Shown in pieces: positions 40,401 through 52,087 of a stretch of DNA of 64,000 bases (position 1 is its first letter; each line of letters opens with the position of its first letter). A program made the position numbers and the translations under genes. Origin of the DNA: Diatrype stigma (lineage: Eukaryota > Ascomycota > Sordariomycetes > Xylariales > Diatrypaceae). The notes below the pieces were generated by a model. That model was not told the origin of the DNA. It saw nothing but the letters and a program-made list of their open reading frames with translations, and made no database searches. The stretch spans positions 62,001-126,000 of the forward strand of contig JAKJXP020000043.1 in NCBI GenBank assembly GCA_022225965.2, read 5' to 3'.

Positions 40401-43168
40401 TTTCCATATAAAAGGAACTTAACGATTTATTTATCCTTAAAACTTAGGAATTTTTCGGTTATATATACGATAAAAAAATTATATAAAGCCACAAAATGGC
40501 TTTACGAATCTTTAAGGCATACCTAATCGAATACGTCGATATTAAAATAAGGATTTATAAGATTTACGTTTCGGATAAATATATTATTATTTATATCCGC
40601 GATATACGGTTCATTAAAAAAGTATTAAACAAAAGGATTAATATTAATAAAAGCATATAATACGTTATTAAATTCGTTAATCCGGAATCCGAAAACGAAA
40701 TACCCTAACCGGAAACGATAATATAATATAACTCAAACGTAACGGAAAACCTTATTACGAAGCGAAAACATATCGAAACGAAAGTTATAACCTTTTAATA
40801 ATACGTTAAAACCTTTTTAAAGGAATATAACGAAAATAATTCCGGATATGAAATAAGTAATAAGCAGCTTTATTCGTCGCCCGAATTCCCCATTTCAAAA
40901 CAATAATTACTAAAAAAAAATAACAAAATAAAAAAAATTACCAAGAATAAAATAATAATTATACCTAAAATAAAAAACATTAAAATAACGAAAATTATAT
41001 TTCCGGTTATATCGAATAATTCCTTTAAGCCTAAAAATAAAAAGAATCCAATAATTCCGAAAAAAAAACATTTCAAAAAAGCAATCGAAAACCTTAAAAA
41101 AAAATACCCTCTCGATAATAAAATATTAAATCCCGTTATAAATTCGATTACGATAAGTGGTTTATAAAAAAAACCCATTATTCGAAGGTTTGCCCGTAAT
41201 AGAAATAAAAAAATAAATTATAAAATCCTTTCTGGCGTACGCTTTAAATCGATACCGCCGAAGCTTTTTCTTTTAGCATTTTATTCGCTCTTTATACGGA
41301 TAAAGGAAAAATCTTTTTATAAGACCCGTAATAAACCTATCCGGGCATTAACGGAATACGCCTTATTTATATTAAAAGTAAAAGAAATAATAGCATCGAA
41401 ACTTATTCGAACGATAAAGAAAGCGAAAAAAGATCTTATTTTTTGGAAATAATAACAGCCGGCTTTTAAGGCATAATATAATAATTTAAAAAAAAAATGT
41501 ATTTAACTTAATCCTTTTTTCCTTTAAGGCCAAAGCCTTATTATCGAAATAAATAATAAACTAACGGTTTAACGTTAATAATAAATAAGTTCGAAACCGA
41601 ATCCGATTAATGGTTTGCGGAAATTTCGAAATAAGGAACGATTACGTAATATAAAATATATATTCGGTTATTGCCGACGTTATATTTATTAGGATTTTTT
41701 TTACCTTTATGGCTGTTTTTAATTTAAAAGATTAATCTTACGATATAAAAATAGCCTTTTTTAATATTGCCCTTTTTAAAGGTTACGATATATACGTTTG
41801 TTAATCGGAAGAATATAATAACGGAATAAACAAGGTTTGGAAATTTAAGTAAGCGTTATACGGCTTACGGAAAGCCTTTATTTGGTAATACCGTATTTTT
41901 ACGAAGGTTTTAAAAAAAATCGGGTTTAAACCGATAATATAAAACCTATATTTATTTAAATACGAAACAATAAAAAAGCTTTTTTTGATATATATTAACG
42001 ATATTTTCGTTATAGGCAAAACAATTGCCGAATATTACCGAATTCGGAATGAATTATAAGCGTTTTTTTAATTAAAGAACTTAAAAGAAATTACGAAGTT
42101 TTTCGAATACGTCGTTAAACGTAATAAGCGCTTACGGAAAGTTTTTTTTATTTAAGAAAATTATATTCGGAAAATAATTAATAAATACGAAAAGCAATTA
42201 AAAAAAATAATTAAAACCCTTTAACGGCCCGAATTGATAATTCTTATTACCTGGATCCCCTTTTTTTTATTTAAATAATAGCAGTATATTAAAAAAATAA
42301 ATTTATTTAATTACCTTTTAATAAATAATCGTTTAAATATTTCCTTTATAATAAATAAGCTATATAAATCGAATTCGAAACCGGAAAAGGTTTATCGAAA
42401 TCTATTAAATTACTTTTAACGTTATTTTAATATAATAATTAAATTCGGAATAATTTTAAGAAATAATTATAAGGTTACGGATTTAATAATAAAGATTTTC
42501 GCTAACGCTATTTTTTACGATAATTTAAGATCCCGTTTTTTTATCGGCGCTTATATAATTTTATTCGCCGAAAGGCCGATATATTAAAAAACGAAAAAAT
42601 AATCGATAATTATGCTTAGCAATATTAAAACGGAATTTATTAACTTTATTCCTATCGAAATAAATAGCATTTAAATTAATTTCATATTAATCGAATTAAA
42701 TTATTTTTAATAAAAGCTTTTTATTATATTTACGAATTCGAAAAACGCAATAGCAATAACGTTAAATCCGTTAAATATAACAAAAATGCAATACGTAAAT
42801 GCCCGATATAAATGGATTATCGATAAAGTCGAAAAGGATTTTTTCCGATTGTTTTATATCGAAACGAACGATATAATCGCAAACGGCCTTACGAAGGTTC
42901 TTTAAGCGGAAAAATATAAGCAATTTATACGGCAAATAAAATTAAGCCTATATTAATAAAACTAAAGCGATTATATAAATAATCGTTAATCGGCTATAAT
43001 CTTTATTTCGACGCGGTATACCGTAACGGCATAAAATAGCAAATTAAAAATTCTTATATTTCGAAAAGTATCGTATATTTAAATGGAATAATACCAGTTG
43101 ATTTCCAGATTTAATATAAGAAAAGTATTAAAAACGGCTTCGTTTTTTAAAAGCGTTTAAGGGGCTAT

Positions 43169-43304
43169 ATTGCGTGGCTAATGCCCTAATAGCACTACCT
43201 ATACCTAAGCAACCGCCTTTTAGCACTCCACTTATTTAAATTCCTTTAAATCTACATCATTAGTTTCTTTCCTATAGCTGCTTTTTACTTTGTACCTGCA
43301 ATAA
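43169..43304 (+). repeat. Copia 3' LTR (136 bp)
   Basis: Partner of 37266-37401, preceded by a purine-rich tract and followed by the AAGCT duplication. It ends about 175 bp from the stop codon of the neighbouring NLR-like gene, so it may overlap that gene's 3' UTR or polyadenylation region. Confidence 0.9.
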
Positions 43305-43478
43305 AAGCTGGATAATTAGCTTCGAATATCTTAACTTAAGCTATAACGACTATATTCGTAAATTCAAGTTATAAGGATGATTCATCATTCGTACCAAATA
43401 AAATCCAAGATCATATTGCGAAAAGTCAGGAGAGGAAAGGAAAGAAAGAAAGGAAACAGACAAACGCTACCCTTGCCC

Positions 43479-46400
43479 CTATACGTCGAATTCATCGACC
43501 TGCTCGACGACCTCACCCCTAAACTCTGATATGATCTCCTGACGCCTAAGGGCATACTCAAACATGCTCTCAAATCGGCGCTGTCTCCATTCCCATTTCA
43601 GCGGCAACCTAACCTGCTGGATACCCGACCATTTCCCAGTTTGCACACCCGTCTGTTCCGAAGGATCCAACACGGCGTGGGCGATTTTGGGCTGCTCGAC
43701 ATGCCGTTCTACCAACAGCCAACGCAGGACCTCATCGTGCCCCAGAGCAGCTGCTGCTGCGAATGCGCTCTTGTGATGACCGTCCTCGGGGCTTTCGTAG
43801 AACAGCCGCGCTTTTCTCCGGACTAGGTACTTGACTGCTTCGAGCTGACCGTGCGCGGATGCTATCATCAGAGCCGTCCCTGCCTGGCAGCACTCCAATT
43901 CGAGGCTAAACCCGACCGCGAAAAAGTTTTCGATGGCCGTGGTATAGCCTTCCGATGCGGCGAGGTAAAATAGGCTGGTCTCCCCCGTCGTGACGGAGTC
44001 TGGTAAGCGTAGTGGCTGCTCTTGGCCGAGGTATCGGTGGAGGAGTCGGTAGTTTCTCGTTATACAATCAAACCTGTCTTTTCTGGGGATCATGGTATGT
44101 GCAAGCTGAGACCAGGACCACTCGATCTCTCGGAGCTTTAGTGTGTTTGTGTGTAACCTCAGGAAAGCCTTCAAGTAAGTTTGCTGCGGAGTACATAGCA
44201 TGAAATGCGCAGGAGTCATGCCATCGTTGCCTGACTGATATAAGTTTATACCCCTACGGAGAAGGAGGTCCCATATGACCGATCTGCTGATAGGATTATC
44301 TGGTCCTTTGATTGTCAATGCCAGTAAGTTTTGCCCAAGCATATCGAGAGTTAAGTTCGGATCTTCTTGATCTAGTAGAAGTTTGACCGATTGCAACTGC
44401 GCGTAAGAGCAAGCCACCATCAAGGGGGTTTGGCCATCGATGCCCAAAGGTTCCAGATTAGCACCACGCTGCAATAGCAGCTCGCTGACCTCAGTTGCGC
44501 CAGTTGCTGCGGCATGATGGAGCGCTGTGAAATCTTGGTCGTCTCTCAACTCTATGTTAGCCCCTTTGCTAATAAGTAAATCGGCGGCGACGACATCATC
44601 CAGGGTTGCTGCATAGTGAAGGGCAGTCTTTCCATCGTCAGTCATGTTTCGATGATCGACGACAGAATATAATAGGCCATGTGGAGAATGGCCTTGCCTA
44701 GATGCATAATTGTGTTGTTGACTATTTGTTGTTAGCACATTATGCCATATGTAATGTAAAAATTGTCGTTGAGTCATACCATATTGGATTTTGACCCCTA
44801 CCCTCATGATCTAACGCATACAATATGGTTATGAGCCCCTCGTGGTTCTTTCTCCACACGACTGTATGTAATGGGGTCCGTGGGAGACAACAAAAACATC
44901 CACCCTCCTGAAAATATTTGCTAAGCAGTAGATGCAGTAGACCATTGTATTTGGGATTGGCTATGGCAACTTCAATAACTGTGAGAAATGGAGGCATTCG
45001 TGATCCTTGGAAAACAGTCGATGTCTTTGAACCGTGGTGAACGAGCCAATCTATCATGCTAGGTTGCATGGAGTTCCAAACAGCATGCATTAGCGGTGTC
45101 ATTGGCCAAGGAGAAGTTAATTCGTAATCAATCGGAAAACCCTGGCTTAGAAGGTCTTCGCACGTCTTGATATCATTCCGCTTCATTGCCGCACAGAACG
45201 CGTCTGCCATAATCTCGAGCCCTCTAGAGCTTGTGAGAGTAGTTCTGAGGCTGTTATGGACTTCCCGGTTTTGAAGCCGTCCTATCATATTAAGGTTGCC
45301 CCCCTTGTAGGCATACGCTAGGGGTGTAAGTCCGAGTGAGCAAACCTTGATTTCGGCTCCCATGTTTAGCAGTTCATCAACCACAGGCAGATGATTGAAT
45401 TTTACAGCGAGGTGTAAAGGGGTAGTGCCATCTCGTGCAACTGGATTGAGATTGCAACCATGCTCTTTGAGGAATCTGATGATAGGCAGCTCACCAAAGC
45501 GAGCAGCGTAGTGTAAGGGAGTCTGGAGGTCATCATCAAGGACCTCAAGGTCGGAGAGTAGGTTTTTTTGGAGAAGGAATTCGAAGGAAGCCACCGGTCC
45601 CGAAATGGCGGCGAGATGGAAACTATTCAGGCCGGAATAAAACTGGCCATCGAATGGGCCTTTGCAGGTTTGGTCCCACCTAGCTGGTAGTTGACGTTCC
45701 GCGGAGATAGCTGCAATTTCAGCTAAGAGAGATATACTCCCGGTCTCAATGGCAAGCATTGCAGCATTGCAGCCGTCATGATCCACTTCCCATGGATTAG
45801 CTCCAGAATTGAGAAGAAAGCTTGCTGTAGAATGGCTCGCCAGTCTAATATGAAACACCAGAGCCGGCTCCTTGTATGTACCGGTCGAGACAACATTGTA
45901 ATTCACGCCAACTGCCAAGAGTTCTTTCAGCTTCCATAGGCTACGGTCCTGAGAAGTCATCGTAGCTGTGAAATGAACCAGGCTTAATCCCTCGACGTTC
46001 GGATTAGTTGCGTTCAATTCCTTGGGCTCGGCATATGAGAGGAGCAGTCGGAAATTGGTTTCACTTATATCAACCTCGGGCACACAGGCTAGTTCCATGG
46101 CAGACATCTTGTCGATTCTTCGGTGAATATCTACGCCCTTGTCAAGTAGTAACTGCATCAAGTGGCCGTCGTTATGAAGGATTGCCATAGATAGGAGCTG
46201 GGTGACCGAAGGATGTGTTGCAGCCATATCCCACTGTGTCGTTTTGTTCGAGATATCAGCGACGACTTTAGAGAGCCAACGCCAGATAGCAGGAGAGAAG
46301 GGGGGGTCCCTCATTTTCGTCCGCCAATGCCCATCTCGCAACCTCGCTGCCCTCGGCGACTCACGAGTGGCAATACTGTTGAGCTCGGTCGCAAAAGGTA

Positions 46401-49400
46401 CTAGTGCTGACTTGTCGTTGCCATGTTCAAAGGACTTGATTGCATCAATCCCAATGAAAAGGTTTAGAAGTTGTGTGAGGCTTTCGGTATCCGCTGGGTG
46501 CCTGATTGCATAGGGTATAACTGTCGAGAATAAAGAATCCCACAAACCACCCAGTTGGTTTGGAGTGCATATTGTTGAATCCGGAAGCAATGCTTCGAAT
46601 ATACCAAGAGTTTCCTCGATATCCGCCTCGCTATCATCATCAGAATCCGCCTCGCTATCATCATCAGAATCCGCCTCGCTGTCATCATCAACATCCGCCT
46701 CGCTATCAGCATCAGAATCCGCCTCGCTGTCATCATCAGAATCCACCTCGATATTACCAAGTGTTCGTACCAACAGAGACTGAACAGGCGTTCTGCCGTG
46801 GTACTGTACGTGTTTGTGTGGGAAGATCTCTACAAGGGCCTTTACACATTCAACCGTTGCGTATGGTGATATGTGATGTAAGGGGCTTCCTATTTGTTCG
46901 TCTAGATCGTCCACTGCGGCACCGATTTCCAGTAGCTTGAGAACGACTTCTAACGAGCCGAGCTGTGCCGCCTGTCGGAAGAGGGGCTCATCACTCTTCC
47001 AGAACTCTGTGGTAGGGCAGTACGGCAGCAGGAGGAGTACAGCAGCTTCGCTTTCATGTGCAAGTGCTTCACAAATAGGGGTCCGACCTCGACTTGAAGT
47101 GAGCTTCAAAGCGATATCTCGATCTTGTTCGAAGGCGAGAAGTTGTTTTAGAGCTCTAATAGAATCAGCTGATGCAGCCAGGTGCCAAACGCTATACAAG
47201 TCGTTATCTTGTTTAATGGTCGAAGCGCCGTGGTCCAAGAGGATTCTGAGGACGTCCTCATACTTATCCTCGTAACAAATGTGTATCGGAGTTCTCCCCC
47301 TCTCTGTGGCCACCTCAGCATCCCAACCGGATTTCAACAATAAGCTGAGTACATCTGTTGACCGGTGATGACAAGCGTAGTGAAGTTCCGTCCAATTTTC
47401 TCCCTCCCTTGGACCAAATTCAATCGTGTTGGCAGCTCCAAACCACCCTCTTTCAAGAAATTGCTCAACTTCTTCTACATCATTGTTTGCAATAGTGTTT
47501 GCAATAGCAGTCTCGATTGGGTGAAGTAGTTCGATGCTGGCGACTCCCTTGAATAGAGGACCAAATACGCAGTTATCAAGTATCAGATCCATCACTTGAC
47601 CGAACTTGTACGTTAAGGCATATAGGCGCGACTTTGGGTTATCAATATCTGTAGGATTACCCAGAGCTTTGAGAATGGACATGATATTTTCCCCATCTGG
47701 CTGTTCCTTGAGCAGGCGGCGGGGGTAGTGGGACAGAGCCTTGTCATAGCAGTCGGAAAAAGACACAACATCTTCTTCTACTACTATAGCCCCTGCTTTT
47801 ATCAGTTCCGCAGCTATTCCGAGCTCGCCCTGAAAGGTGGGAAATAGAACTGAGAGAGATAACAGAGTACTTTGCCGGAATGGGCTTCTGAAATTTGACG
47901 ATATACTTGCCCCTGCAGAAATGAGAATTTTGACAGTTTGATATCTTGCTGATGTGAGTAACGCCTCTTGCTTATCTGGACCGACTGTTCCGTAATTCCA
48001 ATCATTGAAAACATATAGACCACCCGTGGCGCAGTGTAATGGTGTGCCAAAACGACTTCGCAAGTTTACTTTTGCACCTTGTTCTAGCAAATAGATACAA
48101 AGGTGGGACAGCCCTAGTACTGATGCCATGTGTAAAGGGGTGAAGTCTGGCCTCCTAATAGAAGATATGACGGTGAGCGCAATGTCTTCGTGTGGTCCAA
48201 AATCAGTCCGTTCTCTGTATTGAAAAAACCCGTCTTTTGAAAGGCAGTGACGCACAAGCTCCATTGTCCAAGAAGCAAAATTTGCTGTCTTCTTGTTAAA
48301 GAATATCTGGAGCAGCTGCAAAAGAGAATTGTCCTTTATTTGACCACTGATATACGTTGGCCACCATATTGCAGCGTGCTCATAGAATGGCCTTGCAGCG
48401 TTCCTTTCTAGGCTGTGTTGGATTTCGTCCATGTTTGCTTCGGGATACCTTGCATGGTTCTTGAGCATCAGATACTTCAAGGAGAGTGAACTTAGGAGAG
48501 AAAAGGTACGGCCCATAGAGACATGGTAGGGTTTCAGTGTCGCATGCGCATGACAGCTTTCAAGGAATTCCTGCACGGTAAAATGTGCAAATTCGAATGT
48601 CATTCCATCAGTAGATTTCCGAATCAGGCTGCCACACCACTTGATGACTTCATATTCGTCTATTATCTCATCATCTTCGAGAGTATCACCAATATCATCG
48701 GGTACTGAGATTGCCTCACACATTTGTTGAATAGTGAGGCAGTTATCGTGAAAACTGGATAGGGCTATTAACTGGAGACCTCTTTGCACAAGCTTTTGCA
48801 CACGTTCATCGGACTTTTCTACCCTGCAAAGGATGCGTTCATATGTGGCAGGTAGTGTTGGTGGAAGTTTGGATAAAGCTTCGCGTCGTGCTCTATCCGT
48901 TGGGAGATCGCAAATGTGGTCTAATTGACAGGCTACCCATCGGAACCTAAGTTGGGCATTAGTTTGAGCTTAGATATCACTATCACATTGATTGTTTACT
49001 CACATGCCCTTGGCACCGTTAACCAGTTGCGTCATGATCTGGTCTTTGAGGGATATGTCACGTATTCTCAACCTCTTTTCGCTGATGAGTTTCTCCATCT
49101 CAGAAGCCACATATAGTTGGATGTCCTCTGTATGCGCTTGAATATCAATGTGTGTGAAGTCGTCCTCTACTTGCTGACGAATATCAATTACATCTCGGCT
49201 TAATAACGCGGTTGTGATAGAATTATTGCTCCGTTGTGTTGCAAGGCGCCGTAACATTCTAGCCATTGCATCGGCATCAGCTTCACATTCGTCAAGTCCA
49301 TCGACCACTATGAAAACTTGGTCAAAGCAGCCTGACATTTCGGCTAAGATCTGAAGCAGCTTGTCCGGGGATGGATCTGCTGGAATTTCGTTATGTAACC

Positions 49401-50349
49401 TCAAGTCTTTGTAGTATCCTTCCAGTATCTGGTATGCTTCTTCGTTCTGCCTTGCAAGTTGTGAAGCTAGCGACGATAAGACATTTCTTGGAAGTTGGGT
49501 TTTCTGGTCCCGATACGTGCAGAAGAAGTAAGCCGAACCCGTTCTGTTGCTCACCGAGCCGAGTTGAAGACACTCAGTGATAATGGCACCGGCCAAGACC
49601 GATTTGCCGGCGCCGGGGATACCACTGATCCAGATTCTCGACCCTGGCGTGCGTTGCCACTCTTTGAAATCGGCACTTTCCGTAAACCAAAGGCCCGTCT
49701 GAGGATGGCGCAAGTTCTTGTTCATCTCAAAGTTTGACCGAGGATTGGCATCCTTGATGAAGAAGTCCAAAACCTCCTGCCTGGATTTGTCGAGTTGGAC
49801 CTTCGTCTCAATGTCCAGAATCTTGCTAACGGCTGTCTGGACTTCGGCTATGCGCTTGCTTGCATCTTCCTGGCGCGCCAGGCACACCTTCAAGCGATTG
49901 AGTGAATCGGCAGATAGAGCGACACTGGCCATCTGCCTGTGGCGCTGTAGTGTCTGGATTATATCATTTGTGTCTGTCGATGAGAATGGCCACTTGAGAC
50001 GCTTATGAATCCTGGAGAGAGTAGAAGGAGATTCAAAGTCGTTTTTTGTTTTCGTTAAGCCATTCTCGATACGATTCAATACTTGTTGAGACTCGAGGAT
50101 AAGGGGTAAGTGAAACTCGGAGGAAGGCTGCGCGACGACTTCACCAGGAGACGGTGTAATTTCCAATTCGCAAGCAACCAGTGATAAGCTGTGCAAAAGG
50201 ATGGCAAACTGCTTGACCTCTTCTAGTAGCTTCCCAACTTCCTTTGGTGCGTCCTTGACGGACTTCACGTACTTGGCGGTAGTTCGAAACACCAAATCAG
50301 CAATTGAGACCAACCCGGCAATAGAGCCGGAGATCGAGAGTGGATCCAT
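43479..50349 (-). CDS. NLR-like STAND receptor: HeLo-like N-terminus, NACHT, long ankyrin array; 2237 aa
   Basis: The exons 50349-49004, 48946-44822 and 44721-43479 join in frame. Intron 2 (44722-44821) is placed by its GCTAAC branch site and TAG acceptor and is the less certain junction. Residues 1-~200 (MDPLSISGSIAGLVSIADLV...) match the fungal STAND N-terminal HeLo-like domain. NACHT follows, with Walker A GIPGAGKS at 243-250 and Walker B VFIVVDGLDEC at 345-355, then a winged-helix-type region (FRWVACQLDHICDLP, LPPTLPATYERIL). From about residue 700 to the end lie many ankyrin repeats (for example TPLHLAVKFNHLPVV and TALHYAATLDDVVAADLL). Fungal proteins of this plan act in heterokaryon incompatibility or innate immunity: ligand binding by the repeats drives NACHT oligomerisation and the HeLo-like effector. 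That role is family inference. An in-frame acidic 24-bp minisatellite interrupts the repeats. An in-frame ATG at 50442 exists, but the 50349 start begins at the conserved MDPLS. Confidence 0.9.
46621..46752 (-). repeat. In-frame 24-bp minisatellite encoding acidic Asp/Ser/Glu repeats
   Basis: Units begin every 24 bases at 46621, 46645, 46669, 46693, 46717 and a partial one at 46741. Each encodes an eight-residue DSEADSDD-like block in the NLR-like protein. The period is a multiple of three, so copy-number change keeps the frame. It lies between ankyrin segments. Confidence 0.95.
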
Positions 50350-51199
50350 AGTAGTTGAACATGATACTGTGCAGGCAATGGAGAGACGTGATGGAGGTGC
50401 TGGGAAAGGCTCGGCAATAAAGCGATGAATTGCTAGCAACAAGGTGATGGAAAGACAACTGGAAAAACAAGTAGGGAGGGTGGTCAGACTACGGAAGGCC
50501 TTTATGCAGGCCCGTGGGATGTCAATGCTGTCGAAGGATGCAAAGTCAGAAATGCCTAACTCTCAGCCACCCAAGGCAGAATCACCTTGGCACCATGGCC
50601 CCCAAATGATTATATTTCTTGGCTGTAGACATAGGCCCAGGCAGAATTCCTATTGGAGGACGGGTAGCAAAAGCGGGCAACAGTGATGGAAAGTGCACAT
50701 ATTTGCTGGCGGGGGTGCAGTGGGCTTGGTAGACCATAGCCACCATTGCAAGTGACTCATTCGGTAGCGTTCCATTGAACCCAGGGTGTTGATGGTCGAG
50801 GGTGATGATGGCCGAGCGGGGAGTGCTGGAGAAGGAGGTTCACGCGGAGATCAAGTCGGGCGGCTACTTCCAGTATAACATCCATGTCATGTCGCCTGCA
50901 GGCAGAACGCGGCAAAGTAGGAAGTGTGATGTGGTCCTTAAACAGCAACCCCCTCGGCTATTATTGCATAGTTGCCAGCAGTCGAGGGATAGTCTGGAAG
51001 GAAAGTCGTCGCTTTGAATTGTAACAGGCTTCTGAGCTACAGCAGGCTGCAGTGGGCCAAACAAGGAGGAAATCGGTAGCTTTGTAGTGTATTTGCTTAT
51101 AAAACCCAAATGCCGGCAATAATCTATTAAACCCACATTGATTGCAAACATTCTGCAAACCCGACGGGCAACTAAGAATGGTAATGGTGATTGATACTA

Positions 51200-51535
51200 T
51201 AGAGGGTATGATGAAAAAAAGCCAAAAAAGCCCCCCCAAAAAAAGAACAGCGGAGTTGACAGTCTCCATCCCGAAAGACTAGCCCAAGTTCCCCGAGCCA
51301 GCCGTGTTCCTCCAAGCTACGCGACGGGGGAGGTTCTCTGCAGAGTGAAGCCTCCCTGAAGGGTGCCCTCCATTTCTTAAGACCACCCAGTCTACACTGG
51401 TTACCCAAGCGGATGGGTGAAATCCCCGCAGCGTCCTCAGCGGGCAGGGCTCGGGGGATCTGACGGAATTGGGATTCGAATGTCTAGTCTCTCGGGCGTT
51501 GCAAGCGCCTTCTACCCACATGACCATCACAGTCG
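51200..51535 (-). mobile_element. Possible tRNA-derived SINE
   Basis: On the minus strand an A-box-like TGGTCATGTGGG is followed about 46 nt later by a B-box-like ATTCGAATCCC, the tRNA spacing. Between them GGCG-CTTGCAA-CGCC would form an anticodon-like stem-loop. The acceptor and T stems do not pair, so it is not a working tRNA. About 250 bp further downstream are T-runs (near 51215-51245) that could serve as Pol III terminators. I found no clear target-site duplication or second copy here, so the call is tentative. Confidence 0.33.
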
Positions 51536-51961
51536 GGAATTTTGGCGCTTTTGGTGCTATATAAGGAGGGGTCGTCTGCGGGTAATCTGCGGCAGGATGT
51601 GGTCGGGTTTCCTGCGTCCTGAAAGGTAAGAAAGAGCCTTGGAAAGGTGGGACGAGACAGACCGGAGACAGACTAACGCTATCCTATCTTAGGTATGATA
51701 AGGTTCTTATCTATCGTAGCTATCTGATGTTATCGCTCTCTGCCATCTCATAGCCACTGTATTCCGTACTACAGTATGTACCTACATACCTACCTAAGGA
51801 TCCCATAGCTAAGGGTTGGTTCAGGGGTGGTGCTTCAAGTATTATAGCTACCTACTTGACAGCGCACGTCCCATGCTATCACATCCCATACTATCGTCAC
51901 ATACCTACAAATCCACTCACAAACCCACATACAAATGGCAACGACAATCCCCGCAAGCCAT

Positions 51962-52019
51962 CCATGACATGATCCACGACATGATCCATGACATGATCCA
52001 TGACATGACATGACATGAT
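51962..52019. repeat. 12-bp tandem repeat (CCATGACATGAT) upstream of GPI15
   Basis: About four and a half 12-bp units plus shorter CATGA steps, ending about 70 bp before the chosen GPI15 start, so probably in its 5' UTR or core promoter. The repeat contains ATG triplets, which if transcribed would be upstream start codons. Confidence 0.9.
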
Positions 52020-52087
52020 ATCTCGAATACCACCCGCTCGAAGCTTTGCGAAAGGAGCAGTGGCCTAGACTCACACTGCCGTCCGAA

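Larger units (their letters stand above)
37266..43304 (+). mobile_element. Complete RIP-degraded Ty1/Copia retrotransposon with both LTRs
   Basis: Two 136-bp LTRs bracket about 5.8 kb of AT-rich, stop-filled sequence. Translated + strand fragments follow the Copia order. A decayed gag zinc knuckle lies near 39130-39220. An integrase C-terminal region with a KWLYESL-type stretch is near 40480-40600. Reverse transcriptase is near 41780-42130, with LNKALYGLRKAFIWWYRIF and the box YINDIFVIGK (family YVDDxLVAG). RNase H ends near 42770-42900, with DARYKWIIDKVEK-like and IIANGLTKVL pieces. A purine tract (AAGGGG, 43159-43164) precedes the 3' LTR. AAGCT flanks both ends (37261-37265 and 43305-43309), a probable 5-bp target-site duplication. 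LTR ends are uncertain by 1-2 bases because TATTGC/GCAATA inverted termini overlap this. The element is not functional. Confidence 0.92.
50350..52087. other. Intergenic between NLR-like gene and GPI15
   Basis: It carries the 5' flank of the NLR-like gene, a possible SINE (51200-51535), and tandem 12-bp repeats just before GPI15. No coding region is supported. Confidence 0.6.

Noticed and set aside
40870..41178. 102-codon Phe/Ile-rich minus-strand frame resembling a membrane protein
   Set aside because: Lies inside the AT-rich Copia interior; hydrophobicity is a by-product of AT-rich codons.
51395..51535. Functional tRNA gene on the minus strand
   Set aside because: A/B boxes and an anticodon-like loop are present, but acceptor and T stems do not pair; retained only as a possible SINE.
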